Notes under the pieces: model-generated | Database searches by the model: none | The model's input: the letters and a program-made list of their open reading frames with translations, nothing else | What the model was told of the DNA's origin: nothing | Translations under genes and position numbers: made by a program | Source of the DNA: Metaclostridioides mangenotii | GTDB taxonomy: Bacteria > Bacillota > Clostridia > Peptostreptococcales > Peptostreptococcaceae | Assembly: GCF_017873185.1 (NCBI RefSeq) | Contig: NZ_JAGGJX010000002.1 | Location: forward strand, 1-64,000 | Direction of reading: 5' to 3' | Length of the DNA stretch: 64,000 nucleotides | Shown here: positions 6,819 through 16,928 of the stretch, piece after piece | Layout: each line of letters starts with the position of its first letter | Position numbering within the stretch: the first letter of the stretch is position 1

Positions 6819-8789
6819 ATGGATTTCAAAATAAAATCTGACTTTAAGCCTACTGGAGACCAACCAGAAGCTATTAAATCAATTGTGGGATCAATAAATG
6901 ATGGTGAAAAATTCTCAACTTTACTAGGTGTAACTGGATCTGGCAAGACATTTACAATGGCGAATATTATTCAGGAAATAAATAGACCCACGCTGATTAT
7001 GGCACATAATAAGACCCTTGCTGCACAGCTGTACAGTGAGTTCAAGGATTTTTTTCCCGACAATGCGGTTGAGTATTTTGTAAGTTACTACGATTACTAT
7101 CAACCTGAGGCTTATGTTGCTCACAGTGATACTTATATAGAAAAAGATGCTAGTATAAATGACGAAATTGATAAACTTAGACACTCTGCAACTGCTTCTA
7201 TACTTGAAAGAAGAGATACAATAATAATTTCATCTGTTTCATGTATATACGGTTTGGGTGATCCAAAGGACTATAAAGAGCTAATGCTATCACTTAGACC
7301 GGGAATGGAAAGAGACAGGGATGAAGTAATAAAAAAGCTGATAGAAATTCAGTACGAGAGAAATGATATCAACTTTACTAGGGGTACTTTTAGAGTAAGA
7401 GGAGATATACTTGAGATATTCCCTGCAAGTAATGATGAAAAGGCCATAAGAATAGAGTTCTTTGGCGATGAAATAGAGAGAATCACCGAGATCGATTATA
7501 TTACTGGAAAGATAGAGGGTGTAAGAAGTCATATAGTTATTTTCCCGGCATCACACTATGTAACAACTCCAGAGAGAATAGAAAAAGCGATAACGGCAAT
7601 AGAGAAAGAGCTAGAAGAAACTGTAAATATATTTAAAGAAAAAGATATGTTGCTCGAAGCTCAGCGTATTGAGCAGAGAACAAATTACGATATAGAGATG
7701 TTGAGAGAGATAGGATTCTGTCAAGGAATAGAAAACTACTCTAGACATATAACTGGAAGGGCTGAGGGTGAGAAGCCTTACACACTTATGGACTTCTTCC
7801 CAGATGATTTCCTTATAATTGTAGATGAATCGCATGTTACTATTCCTCAAGTAAGGGGTATGTATGCAGGAGATAGATCTAGAAAAACTTCTCTTATAGA
7901 TAATGGATTTAGACTTCCTTCGGCTCTTGATAATAGACCTTTGAACTTTTCTGAGTACGAAGAGAATATACATCAGATGCTATTTGTAAGTGCAACTCCA
8001 GGACCATATGAAATAGAACATTCAGAAACTGTAGCTGAGCAAATAATAAGACCTACAGGACTACTAGATCCAATAGTGGATGTTAGACCTATAAATAATC
8101 AAATAGATGATTTACTTGGAGAGATACACAAGACAATTGAAAAATCAGAGAGGGTATTGATCACAACTCTTACTAAGAAGATGAGTGAAGACTTAACGAA
8201 TTATCTAAAAGAAGTAGGAATTAAGGTTAAATACCTTCATTCAGATATTGTTACTTTGGAGAGAACTGAAATAATAAGGGATCTTAGATTAGGTAAATTT
8301 GATGTTCTAGTAGGTATAAACTTACTTAGAGAGGGTCTTGATATCCCAGAGGTATCCTTGATTGCAATATTAGATGCAGATAAGGAAGGATTCTTACGTT
8401 CTGAGACATCATTGATACAGACTATAGGACGTGCTGCCAGAAATGAAAACGGTAGGGTAATAATGTACGCAGACAGGATTACAAATTCGATGAGAAATGC
8501 CTTAGATGAAACTCAAAGAAGAAGAGAGATACAAAATGCGTACAACGAGGAACACAACATTACTCCGACGACTATAGTCAAGAATATAAGAGATAGTATC
8601 GAAGCGACTGCGGTTGCTGAAGATGAAGTTGTATATGGAATTAAAGATACAGACGATATAGATGAAATGAAAGCAAACTTAGAAAAATTAAAAGCTGAGA
8701 TGTTAGAAGCTGCGAAAGATTTACAGTTTGAGAGAGCAGCGCAGTTGAGAGATAAGATTAAAGAATTGGAAGAGAGGATACAAAAGTAA
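6819..8789 (+). CDS. uvrB: Excinuclease ABC subunit B (UvrB)
   Basis: UvrB, 656 residues, the usual length. It carries Walker A GVTGSGKT (about 34-41), the beta-hairpin region [10 protein letters not shown] that inserts between DNA strands, the DESH box, helicase motifs V/VI in the segment ending [10 protein letters not shown], and a C-terminal UVR motif (about 615-650) that binds UvrC. UvrB verifies damage handed over by UvrA in nucleotide excision repair. The start was set at ATG 6819, eight bases after AAAGGAAG; an in-frame GTG at 6810 overlaps that ribosome binding site. uvrA follows with no gap, and a LexA box lies upstream, so the pair is probably SOS-induced. Confidence 0.97.
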   Translation: MDFKIKSDFKPTGDQPEAIKSIVGSINDGEKFSTLLGVTGSGKTFTMANIIQEINRPTLIMAHNKTLAAQLYSEFKDFFPDNAVEYFVSYYDYYQPEAYVAHSDTYIEKDASINDEIDKLRHSATASILERRDTIIISSVSCIYGLGDPKDYKELMLSLRPGMERDRDEVIKKLIEIQYERNDINFTRGTFRVRGDILEIFPASNDEKAIRIEFFGDEIERITEIDYITGKIEGVRSHIVIFPASHYVTTPERIEKAITAIEKELEETVNIFKEKDMLLEAQRIEQRTNYDIEMLREIGFCQGIENYSRHITGRAEGEKPYTLMDFFPDDFLIIVDESHVTIPQVRGMYAGDRSRKTSLIDNGFRLPSALDNRPLNFSEYEENIHQMLFVSATPGPYEIEHSETVAEQIIRPTGLLDPIVDVRPINNQIDDLLGEIHKTIEKSERVLITTLTKKMSEDLTNYLKEVGIKVKYLHSDIVTLERTEIIRDLRLGKFDVLVGINLLREGLDIPEVSLIAILDADKEGFLRSETSLIQTIGRAARNENGRVIMYADRITNSMRNALDETQRRREIQNAYNEEHNITPTTIVKNIRDSIEATAVAEDEVVYGIKDTDDIDEMKANLEKLKAEMLEAAKDLQFERAAQLRDKIKELEERIQK

Positions 8790-11615
8790 ATGGACGATAA
8801 AATAGTTATAAAAGGGGCAAAAGAACACAATCTAAAGAATGTAAGTCTAGAGCTTCCAAGAGATAAATTCATTGTATTTACAGGTTTATCAGGCTCTGGA
8901 AAATCATCTTTAGCATTCGATACAATATATGCAGAAGGACAAAGACGTTATGTAGAGAGTTTATCCTCTTATGCAAGACAGTTTTTAGGTCAAATGGAAA
9001 AACCAAGTGTAGAGTATATAGGAGGACTTTCGCCTGCTATATCAATAGATCAGAAAACTACATCTAAAAATCCACGTTCTACCGTTGGAACGGTTACAGA
9101 AATATACGATTATCTTAGACTTTTATATGCAAGGGTCGGCGATGTTTACTGCCCTACTTGTGGAGAAAAGATAAGCCAGATGACTATTCAAGAGATAGTA
9201 GATAAAATTTTAGAACTTCCGGATAAAACTAAACTACAAATTCTGTCTCCTGTTGTCAGAGGTCAGAAAGGTACTCATAAAAAAGTGCTGGATAGCATTA
9301 AAAAAGATGGTTATGTAAGAGTAAGAGTCGATGGTGAAAATTACGAGGTAACAGATGATATAGATTTAACCAAAAATCAAAAACACAGCATTGAAGTTGT
9401 TGTAGATAGAATTGTTGTGAAAGACGGTATAGAATCAAGACTTGCCGATTCAGTGGAAACAGCTGTAAAACTTGCAGATGGATTAGTTTTAGCGCAAGTC
9501 GTAGATGGAGATGAGATACTGTTTTCAACTAAATTTGCGTGCCCAGAACATGGAATTGCAATAGAAGAACTATCTCCTAGAATGTTTTCATTCAATGCTC
9601 CATTTGGATCATGTGGTGTTTGCAAGGGGATTGGTGAGAGCAGAGAGGTAGATCCTGATCTAGTTGTTCCAAATAAGGATTTATCTATAAAACAAGGTGC
9701 AATTGCCGCTTGGGGATCTACAGGAGTTAACGATGACACTTACTACAGCAAGATGATTAAAAGCCTTGCAGATCATTTTGGAGTGTCTCTGACTACACCA
9801 TTTAAGGATTTACCAGAAGAGTTTATAGATGAACTTCTTTATGGAAGAGAAAATGTAAAGGTAGAATTCACTTACGAATCGAAATTTGGAGGGGTTAGAC
9901 AGTACAAGTCTTACTTTGAGGGAGTAGTTGTAAACCTAGAGAGAAGATACAGTGAAACCAATTCAGAGTACGCTAGAGATAAAATAGAAGAGTATATGGC
10001 TGAAAGACCTTGTCCGAAATGTAAGGGAAAAAGATTAAAAAAAGAAGTTCTAGCCGTACTTATTAATGGAAAAAATATAATGGATGTAACGGATCTTTCT
10101 GTAAATGAATTGATTGAATTTATGAATGGCTTAGTTCTTACAGAAAAACAGCAGTTTATAGCTAAGGAAATAGTCAAAGAGATAAAAGAGAGAGCTACTT
10201 TCTTGAGGGATGTTGGGCTTGACTACTTAAACTTATCTAGAAAAGCTGGAACACTATCTGGAGGAGAGGCACAGCGTATAAGACTTGCTACTCAAATAGG
10301 TTCTGCTCTAGTTGGAGTTTTGTATGTACTTGATGAGCCAAGTATAGGTCTTCATCAAAGGGACAATGACAGACTTATATCTGCACTAAGAAACCTTACA
10401 AATTTAGGAAACACTCTTATAGTTGTAGAGCACGATGAAGACACGATGAGAGAAGCAGATCATATTGTAGATATAGGACCTGGTGCGGGAATCCACGGTG
10501 GAGAAATAGTAGGACAAGGTACTTTAGATGAGATAATAGCAAATGAAAACTCTATAACAGGGCAGTATTTAAGTGGTAAAAAGATAATTCCAATTCCTGA
10601 AGAGACTAGAGAAGGAAATGGAAACTTCCTAGAAATAATTAAAGCTTCTGAAAATAACTTGAAAAATATAGATGTAAAAATACCTCTTGGCAAATTTGTG
10701 AATATAACAGGTGTTTCTGGATCAGGTAAGAGTACACTTATAAACGATATACTTTACAAAGGTGTATCTAGTGCTGTTAACAGGGTTAGAAAGAGACCGG
10801 GTAAACATAAAGAGATAAGAGGAATAGAAAATATAGATAAAGTAATAAATATAGACCAGAGTCCTATAGGAAGGACACCTCGTTCGAACCCAGCGACTTA
10901 CACTGGAGTATTCGATCAGATAAGGGATATATTTGCTGCTACAAATGAAGCAAAGGCTAGAGGATATAAAAAGGGAAGATTTAGTTTCAATGTCAAAGGT
11001 GGAAGATGTGAAGCTTGTAAAGGCGATGGAATTATAAAAATAGAGATGCACTTCCTTCCTGATGTATATGTACCTTGTGAAGTTTGTAAAGGTGATAGAT
11101 ACAACAGAGAGACATTACAAGTAAAATACAAAGATAAGACAATATCAGATGTGTTGGATATGAATGTTGAGGAAGCAGTTGAATTCTTTGAGAATATTCC
11201 AAATATCAGAAGAAAACTTGAAACACTTGTAGATGTAGGACTTTCATACATCAAACTTGGGCAACCTTCTACGCAGTTATCGGGTGGAGAAGCTCAGAGA
11301 ATTAAGCTAGCCACTGAGCTTAGTAAGAGACCAACAGGAAAGACTCTGTACATTTTAGATGAGCCTACAACAGGACTTCATATTGCGGATGTAGATAAGT
11401 TAATTCAAGTTTTACAGAGATTAGCCGATACTGGAAACTCTGTAGTGGTTATTGAGCACAACTTAGATGTAATTAAGGCTTGTGATTATATAATCGATCT
11501 TGGACCTGAGGGTGGAGATAAGGGAGGATCAATAGTTGCTACTGGTACTCCAAAAAAAGTTTCTAAAGTAGAAGCTTCTTATACAGGACAGTTTTTAAAA
11601 AAATATTTTGAGTAG
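8790..11615 (+). CDS. uvrA: Excinuclease ABC subunit A (UvrA)
   Basis: UvrA, 941 residues, full length. Two ABC ATPase halves are visible: Walker [14 protein letters not shown] (about 31-43) and [13 protein letters not shown] (about 640-652), each with its own signature ([12 protein letters not shown] and [12 protein letters not shown]). Zinc-binding pairs include CPTCG (about 121), CPKCKGKR and the CEACKGDG...CEVCKG module that contacts DNA. UvrA dimers scan DNA for lesions and load UvrB. Its ATG follows the uvrB stop codon directly, so the two are translated from one SOS-controlled mRNA. A terminator follows at 11640. Confidence 0.98.
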   Translation: MDDKIVIKGAKEHNLKNVSLELPRDKFIVFTGLSGSGKSSLAFDTIYAEGQRRYVESLSSYARQFLGQMEKPSVEYIGGLSPAISIDQKTTSKNPRSTVGTVTEIYDYLRLLYARVGDVYCPTCGEKISQMTIQEIVDKILELPDKTKLQILSPVVRGQKGTHKKVLDSIKKDGYVRVRVDGENYEVTDDIDLTKNQKHSIEVVVDRIVVKDGIESRLADSVETAVKLADGLVLAQVVDGDEILFSTKFACPEHGIAIEELSPRMFSFNAPFGSCGVCKGIGESREVDPDLVVPNKDLSIKQGAIAAWGSTGVNDDTYYSKMIKSLADHFGVSLTTPFKDLPEEFIDELLYGRENVKVEFTYESKFGGVRQYKSYFEGVVVNLERRYSETNSEYARDKIEEYMAERPCPKCKGKRLKKEVLAVLINGKNIMDVTDLSVNELIEFMNGLVLTEKQQFIAKEIVKEIKERATFLRDVGLDYLNLSRKAGTLSGGEAQRIRLATQIGSALVGVLYVLDEPSIGLHQRDNDRLISALRNLTNLGNTLIVVEHDEDTMREADHIVDIGPGAGIHGGEIVGQGTLDEIIANENSITGQYLSGKKIIPIPEETREGNGNFLEIIKASENNLKNIDVKIPLGKFVNITGVSGSGKSTLINDILYKGVSSAVNRVRKRPGKHKEIRGIENIDKVINIDQSPIGRTPRSNPATYTGVFDQIRDIFAATNEAKARGYKKGRFSFNVKGGRCEACKGDGIIKIEMHFLPDVYVPCEVCKGDRYNRETLQVKYKDKTISDVLDMNVEEAVEFFENIPNIRRKLETLVDVGLSYIKLGQPSTQLSGGEAQRIKLATELSKRPTGKTLYILDEPTTGLHIADVDKLIQVLQRLADTGNSVVVIEHNLDVIKACDYIIDLGPEGGDKGGSIVATGTPKKVSKVEASYTGQFLKKYFE

Positions 11616-11639
11616 ATCATATAATACATTAAGTTTATT

Positions 11640-11667
11640 AAAGCGACAACTAGATTGTCGCTTTTTT
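11640..11667 (+). terminator. Terminator of uvrBA
   Basis: AAAGCGACAA (11640-11649) pairs with TTGTCGCTTT (11655-11664) across a 5-nt loop, followed by T residues. Confidence 0.9.
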
Positions 11668-11840
11668 AGTTCAAAAGATTATATAGGTACGAAGATATTT
11701 AGGAGGATATTAATATTATTTATCGTCTATTTTATTTCGTATCTTATTTTTTATTAAAGTCAAAACATTCTTGTACCCATATAAAAAAATTAAAAACATA
11801 AAATGATAAAATTATGTTGATAAAATTTGGGCTATAAATA

Positions 11841-11870
11841 TTGATGTATACACTATATATAGTGTATACT
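11841..11870 (+). promoter_or_regulatory. Promoter of nrdEF
   Basis: TTGATG (11841-11846) and TATACT (11865-11870) are 18 bases apart. The first NrdR box fills the spacer, so repressor binding would exclude RNA polymerase. Confidence 0.6.
11846..11869. promoter_or_regulatory. NrdR box 1, 24-bp perfect palindrome
   Basis: The core ACACTATATATAGTGT (11850-11865) is the classic NrdR operator, extended to a perfect 24-bp palindrome by GTAT/ATAC flanks. NrdR is the ATP/dATP-sensing repressor of ribonucleotide reductase genes, and the genes just downstream are nrdEF. Confidence 0.88.
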
Positions 11871-11881
11871 TTGGAAGTCAA

Positions 11882-11897
11882 ACACAATATATAGTAT
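11882..11897. promoter_or_regulatory. NrdR box 2
   Basis: ACACAATATATAGTAT matches the NrdR box with two mismatches to the palindrome. It is centred 32 bp, about three helical turns, from box 1, the usual paired arrangement. It overlaps an in-frame ATG at 11896, which argues against that codon as the nrdE start. Confidence 0.82.
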
Positions 11898-11916
11898 GAT
11901 AGGATGGGACGTATTT

Positions 11917-14019
11917 ATGAAGTGGATAGAATTAAATAATGAGGTTTTAATGCCTACAGAAGAGAATAGATTCCAATTAGAGAAGGATCAAGAGGCATTA
12001 GATGTTTATATAAAAGAGTCTGTTTTAAAAAGAAGTAAGCAATTTAAAAGTACATATGAAAGATTTGATTATTTAATAGAAAATGAATACTATGATAAAA
12101 ATGTTGTAGATAATTATAGCAGGAAGTTTATAGAGGATCTATACGAGAAAATAGAGTCTGAAAACTTTTCATTTAAATCGTATATGAGTGCGAGTAAATT
12201 TTATGATAATTACGCTTTAAAAAGCGATGATGGTTCTCAATTACTGGAAAGCTATGAGGATAAAGTAATCATATGTGCGTTGACTTTAGGTGATGGGGAC
12301 AGCAATCTAGCTATGAGAATAGCAGAGAAGCTTATAAGACAAGAATTTCAACCTGCCACACCTACATTTTTAAATTCTGGTAGAAAAAGATCTGGTGAAA
12401 TGGTAAGTTGTTTTCTATTGTCTGTAGAGGACAGTTGTGAAGGGATTTCATATGCTGTAGGAGCTTCAAATCACCTTTCTAAGATAGGCGGAGGAGTTGC
12501 TATTAACCTAACTAGACTTAGGGCTAGTAATGAATCTATAAAAGGAATACAAGGTGCCAGCGGAGGAGTAGTAGGAGTTGCCAAAATGCTTGAACAGTCT
12601 TTTAGCTATTTTAACCAAATGGGAGCTAGACAAGGGGCTGGGGCAGTCTATTTAAATGTTTTCCACGCGGACTTTGAATTGTTAATGGACACTAAAAAAA
12701 TTAATGCTGACGAAAAAATTAGACTTGCGACATTGTCGCTAGGAGCTATAATACCAGATAAATTTATGGAACTTGCTGAAAAAAATAAAATGGCTTATGC
12801 TTTTTATCCGCATACAGTATATAAAAAATACGGAGTACACTTAGATGAGATTCATTTAGATGAATGGTACGATAGACTGGCTAATGATCCTGATATAAGG
12901 AAAAAGGAGATAAATCCGAGACAGATGTTGACAAAAATTGCCCAAACACAGCAAGAGAGTGGATACCCTTATGTTATGTTTATAGATGCTGCAAATAGAG
13001 AGCATATATTAAAAGATGTAGGGACAATAAAAATGTCTAATCTGTGCTGTGAAATTTTTCAGTATCAAACGCCATCTGATATAAAAGGATACGGCGGAGA
13101 TAATACTTGGGGAAATGATATAAGTTGTAATCTAGGTTCTCTAAATATAGCGAACACTATGGATAACAATGATATTGAAAATACAGTGGATACAGCTATA
13201 AGAGCCTTGACATTTGTAAGTCAAAATACAAATATAAACGAGGTACCTACTATAAAAAATGGAAACAGTGCATCTCATGCAGTAGGGCTTGGAGCTATGA
13301 ATTTACACGGATACCTTGCTAGAGAAGGCATATTGTATACATCAGCTGAGGCAATTGAATTTGTGGATGTATTTTTTGCGATGATTAGATATTACGCCAT
13401 AAAATCTTCTATGAATATCTCAATAGAAAAAAATAGTACTTTTAAAGGATTCGAAAAATCTGAGTACGCAAAGGGAGAAGAAAGCGAAGTATTAAAAAAA
13501 TACATTGAAAACGACTATTTACCTAAAATGGAAAAGGTTAAAAAATTATTTGAGGGAATGGATATACCTACAAAAGAGGATTGGAAAGAACTTATAAATT
13601 CGGTTGCAGAAAACGGGTTATATAACGCATATTTACTAGCAATAGCTCCAACACAGAGTATAAGCTATGTTCAAAATGCTACATCTAGTGTAATGCCTAT
13701 AACAGAGCAGATAGAGGTTAGAACTTACGGAGATTCTACAACTATATATCCAATGCCATTTTTGAGCAATGAGAATCTACTGTACTATCAATCTGCATAT
13801 AGAATGGATATGTTTAAGGTGATAGATATGGTGTCTACAATACAGTCTCATATAGATCAAGGAATTTCTACTACACTGTTTGTTACAGATGATAAGACTA
13901 CCAGAGATATAGCAAGATACTATATATACGCATATAAAAAAGGTTTAAAAAGCCTTTACTACACGAGAACTAAAATGGTTAGAGATGCAACAGACGAATG
14001 TTTAGCTTGTTCAGTATAA
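11917..14019 (+). CDS. nrdE: Class Ib ribonucleoside-diphosphate reductase alpha subunit (NrdE)
   Basis: The large catalytic subunit, 700 residues, that reduces ribonucleoside diphosphates. The core includes ATPTFLNSGRKRSGEMVSCF (active-site Cys), GGVAINLTRLR, the finger-loop segment SNLCCEIFQ, and ISCNLGSLNI; the C-terminus ends CLACSV, the shuttle cysteines reduced by a redoxin. The start was set at ATG 11917 (MKWIELNNEV), preceded by AGGATGGG; the ATG at 11896 has no ribosome binding site and lies in the second NrdR box. nrdF follows after 10 bases. No nrdI or nrdH is adjacent, unlike many class Ib operons; they may be elsewhere. Two NrdR boxes predict repression when deoxynucleotides are plentiful. 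Confidence 0.95.
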   Translation: MKWIELNNEVLMPTEENRFQLEKDQEALDVYIKESVLKRSKQFKSTYERFDYLIENEYYDKNVVDNYSRKFIEDLYEKIESENFSFKSYMSASKFYDNYALKSDDGSQLLESYEDKVIICALTLGDGDSNLAMRIAEKLIRQEFQPATPTFLNSGRKRSGEMVSCFLLSVEDSCEGISYAVGASNHLSKIGGGVAINLTRLRASNESIKGIQGASGGVVGVAKMLEQSFSYFNQMGARQGAGAVYLNVFHADFELLMDTKKINADEKIRLATLSLGAIIPDKFMELAEKNKMAYAFYPHTVYKKYGVHLDEIHLDEWYDRLANDPDIRKKEINPRQMLTKIAQTQQESGYPYVMFIDAANREHILKDVGTIKMSNLCCEIFQYQTPSDIKGYGGDNTWGNDISCNLGSLNIANTMDNNDIENTVDTAIRALTFVSQNTNINEVPTIKNGNSASHAVGLGAMNLHGYLAREGILYTSAEAIEFVDVFFAMIRYYAIKSSMNISIEKNSTFKGFEKSEYAKGEESEVLKKYIENDYLPKMEKVKKLFEGMDIPTKEDWKELINSVAENGLYNAYLLAIAPTQSISYVQNATSSVMPITEQIEVRTYGDSTTIYPMPFLSNENLLYYQSAYRMDMFKVIDMVSTIQSHIDQGISTTLFVTDDKTTRDIARYYIYAYKKGLKSLYYTRTKMVRDATDECLACSV

Positions 14020-14029
14020 GGAGGATGTT

Positions 14030-14995
14030 ATGAGTTTTGTAAATAAAGCAGTTAATTGGAATAAAGAAGATGATAATTTTACACAGGCTTTTTGGAATCA
14101 AAATGTAAAACAATTTTGGTTACCTGAAGAGGTTCCGATATCTAAAGATTTAAAATCTTGGTCTCAGTTGAAAGATGAAGAGAGAAACCTATATAAAAAA
14201 GTCCTAGGAGGTCTTACCCTTCTGGATACTAAGCAGGGGAATGATGGAATTCCTTCTATGATGAGTCTGACGGAAGACTTACAGAGAAAGGCTGTTTTAT
14301 CATTTATGGGAACTATGGAGGAGATTCACGCGAAAAGTTACTCTTCTATTTTTACTACATTGCTGTCCAATATAGAAATAGATGAGTTATTTGATTGGAT
14401 AGAAACAGAGCCCACACTTCAGAGAAAAGTTGATATAGTATTAAAACAATACAATAATACAAATGACGATGAAGGTCTGTATATGGCTATGGCTACAAGT
14501 GTATTTTTAGAGAGCTTTTTATTTTATAGCGGATTTTTTTATCCGTTGTTCCTATCTGGTCAAGGGAAGATGATTGCGAGCGGTGAAGTTATTTCGCTTA
14601 TATTGAGGGATGAATCTCTACATGGAAAATATATCGGGCTACTTGCTCAAGAAAAATACAATGAATTTTCAAATTCTACTAAAGAAGAACTTAAAAACAA
14701 AGTATATAAAATTCTATACATTCTTATGGAAAACGAGATAGAGTACACTAAGACAATATACAGTGGAACAGGTCTAGACATAGAGGTTGAAAACTTTTTA
14801 AAATACAACGCAAATCAGGCTCTAGAGAATTTAGGTTTTGCTGAAGAATATACAGTTGATAATGTGAATCCAATAGTATTAAATGGGCTTAGCACAGAAA
14901 CAAAAATGCATGATTTTTTCTCAACTAAGGGTAACGGATATCAAAAGGGTACATACGAGGAATTACAGGATAGCGACTTTGATTTTTCAAATTAG
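14030..14995 (+). CDS. nrdF: Class Ib ribonucleotide reductase beta subunit (NrdF)
   Basis: The radical-generating small subunit, 321 residues. All six metal ligands are present: Asp66, Glu97, His100, Glu161, Glu195 and His198. The radical tyrosine is Tyr104 in EIHAKSY, so this is a normal metal-dependent enzyme and not the metal-free DOPA type that lacks these glutamates. It needs oxygen or superoxide for activation, usually through the flavodoxin NrdI, which is not encoded nearby. Ribosome binding site AAGGAGG, seven bases before ATG. It is translated with nrdE, ten bases upstream. Confidence 0.95.
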   Translation: MSFVNKAVNWNKEDDNFTQAFWNQNVKQFWLPEEVPISKDLKSWSQLKDEERNLYKKVLGGLTLLDTKQGNDGIPSMMSLTEDLQRKAVLSFMGTMEEIHAKSYSSIFTTLLSNIEIDELFDWIETEPTLQRKVDIVLKQYNNTNDDEGLYMAMATSVFLESFLFYSGFFYPLFLSGQGKMIASGEVISLILRDESLHGKYIGLLAQEKYNEFSNSTKEELKNKVYKILYILMENEIEYTKTIYSGTGLDIEVENFLKYNANQALENLGFAEEYTVDNVNPIVLNGLSTETKMHDFFSTKGNGYQKGTYEELQDSDFDFSN

Positions 14996-15001
14996 AAAAG
15001 T

Positions 15002-15052
15002 AAACTGGAAGCTTTAAATGATAAAAAATCATTAAAAACTCCCAGTTTTTTT
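15002..15052 (+). terminator. Terminator between nrdF and the corrinoid transporter
   Basis: AAACTGG (15002-15008) pairs with CCAGTTT (15042-15048), with an inner AATGAT/ATCATT stem, and a T-run follows. It lies between two convergent operons and may serve both. Confidence 0.8.
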
Positions 15053-15059
15053 AATTAGA

Positions 15060-15815
15060 TTACGTATATAAAATATGTATCTGTCCTTTTGAATCTTTTA
15101 CGATTTCCGAATCGACACCGTAAATTTGCCATATAAAATCTGTAGTCAATATCTCTTCCGGGTTACCTTCACCTACAATTTTTCCATCGCATAAAGCATA
15201 AATACGGTCACAGTACGTAGCTGCAATATTTAAGTCGTGTATAGCTGAAACTACAGTGACATCGAGCTCTCTAATTGTTTTAAGCATCTGTATCTGGTGA
15301 GTAATATCTAGGTGATTAGTCGGCTCATCAAGGATTAAGCAAGGCGTATTTTGAGCAAGCGCCCTAGCTAGAATTACCCTTTGCCGTTCGCCACCAGATA
15401 GAGTAGAAAAATTCCTATCAGCGTAGTTTTTCATATTCACAATATCTAGTGATTCTTCAACTATTTTATAATCATCGTTATTATCTCTTTCCATTGTACG
15501 TTTATGTGGGGATCTTCCCATAAGCACTATTTCTCTGACAGTAAATTCAAAGTTGTAGTCATTGTGTTGCGCTACTACCGCAATTTTTTTAGCAGAGTCT
15601 TTTACATTTACAGATTGAAGAGGATCTCCATCTAAATAGATACATCCATTTGAAGGTTTTAGAATTCGATAAATACATCTAAGTAGAGTGGATTTACCGC
15701 TTCCATTGGGGCCTATAATTCCTATAAATTCTTTTGCATTGCAATTGATACTGACGTCTTTGAGGATTTTTTCAGCTCCATATGATAATTCAATATTCTT
15801 AGCTTCTATATTCAT
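15060..15815 (-). CDS. btuD: Corrinoid ABC transporter, ATP-binding protein (BtuD/FecE type)
   Basis: A 251-residue ABC ATPase with Walker A GPNGSGKST (about 36-44), the signature LSGGERQRV (about 139-147), Walker B CLILDEPTNHLD and an H-loop histidine in SAIHDLN. It energises import of vitamin B12-type compounds through the adjacent permease. By sequence alone it could serve siderophores or heme as well; the cobalamin riboswitch in front of the operon decides for corrinoid. Its ATG overlaps the stop codon of the permease gene by one base (TAATG), so translation is coupled. It is the last gene of the operon. Confidence 0.9.
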   Translation of the reverse strand: MNIEAKNIELSYGAEKILKDVSINCNAKEFIGIIGPNGSGKSTLLRCIYRILKPSNGCIYLDGDPLQSVNVKDSAKKIAVVAQHNDYNFEFTVREIVLMGRSPHKRTMERDNNDDYKIVEESLDIVNMKNYADRNFSTLSGGERQRVILARALAQNTPCLILDEPTNHLDITHQIQMLKTIRELDVTVVSAIHDLNIAATYCDRIYALCDGKIVGEGNPEEILTTDFIWQIYGVDSEIVKDSKGQIHILYT

Positions 15816-16906
15816 TATTCGCCACCTCCAAATCCATATGACTTTTTAACCATTAGATATATAAAACACGGTGCACCTATCATCGATACAAGTATACCTA
15901 TAGGTATCTCTGAATTTGGGATGAGTACTCTACAAAGCACATCCGCCCATATCATAAAGATCGATCCAGTAACAGCACTAAGGGGGATAACTTTTTTATG
16001 GTCCGTACCAAATATCATACGTATAATATGAGGAATTATAAGACCGACAAATCCAATCATACCCGCAGCGTACACTGCAAATCCAATAATAATAGATGAG
16101 ATAATCATGTATAATATCCTGTATTTATATAGATCAGTACCCAGAGTGATAGATACCTCATCGCCCATTAACATTAGGTTTAAGTTTCTAAACTGTGTAC
16201 AGAAAAACAATGTACCCAATATGAATAGTGGAAGCAATAGCAATACTTTACTCCAGTCTGCTCCGGCCAAGCTGCCCATAGTCCAGTATGCTACTTCCAC
16301 TGCTGCTGTTTTATTATTGGTAACGTACAGAACACAGTTGGAAAAAGCAGTACACACAGCTCCAATTGCCATACCTGAGAGAACTAGTTTAGATGAATTG
16401 GATCGCCCGCCCATGTTAGACAGTGTCATAACTGCAAATGTAGCTGCAAGTGCACCTAAAAAAGCCATTATACCGATTGAATTACTTCCAAATAGAGCCC
16501 CAAATCCAAGCATTATTGCTGTGGTTGCACCTAGCGATGCTCCAGATGAAACCCCGAGTATATAGGGGTCTGCAAGGGAGTTTTTAACGACCGCCTGCAT
16601 TACCACACCACATACCGAAAGCCCCATGCCTATACATATCGCTAGCAAAACTCTAGGAAATCTAAGTAGCCATACTACATCGTGAATAGGTCCTTCTGCA
16701 AACTTTGAAAGTGAATCAAAGTGCAGTAACTCAAATGCTATTACACTGTAAACTTCTCTTATTGAGATATCTGCATTGCCGAATGTAATAGATGCAAGTA
16801 TTGAAAATACCAAGAAAACGATTAAAATCAGAAGTATCGAGTAGTACAAGGGCATGTTATTTAATTTTGTTTTAAAACTTCTATCATTATTAGTAAGATT
16901 TTTCAT
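15815..16906 (-). CDS. btuC: Corrinoid ABC transporter permease (BtuC/FecCD type)
   Basis: A 363-residue permease of the FecCD family with about ten hydrophobic segments. Typical family stretches are RFPRVLLAICIGMGLSVCG (about 88-106), ADPYILGVSSGASLGA (about 120-135) and GFVGLIIPHIIRMIFG (about 288-303), which holds the coupling-helix region. It forms the membrane channel with BtuD. The nearest good ribosome binding site (AGGAG, overlapping the end of btuF) is about 19 bases before this ATG, unusually far; no closer in-frame start is evident, so translation may be coupled to btuF. Confidence 0.9.
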   Translation of the reverse strand: MKNLTNNDRSFKTKLNNMPLYYSILLILIVFLVFSILASITFGNADISIREVYSVIAFELLHFDSLSKFAEGPIHDVVWLLRFPRVLLAICIGMGLSVCGVVMQAVVKNSLADPYILGVSSGASLGATTAIMLGFGALFGSNSIGIMAFLGALAATFAVMTLSNMGGRSNSSKLVLSGMAIGAVCTAFSNCVLYVTNNKTAAVEVAYWTMGSLAGADWSKVLLLLPLFILGTLFFCTQFRNLNLMLMGDEVSITLGTDLYKYRILYMIISSIIIGFAVYAAGMIGFVGLIIPHIIRMIFGTDHKKVIPLSAVTGSIFMIWADVLCRVLIPNSEIPIGILVSMIGAPCFIYLMVKKSYGFGGGE

Positions 16907-16928
16907 TTATTATTTTTTATATAAACTC

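Noticed and set aside
9298-9739. Antisense ORFs within uvrA and other long genes
   Set aside because: They lack ribosome binding sites and follow the codon structure of the sense gene.
14030-14995. Metal-free (class Ie) NrdF
   Set aside because: All metal ligands and the radical tyrosine are present, so it is a standard class Ib subunit.
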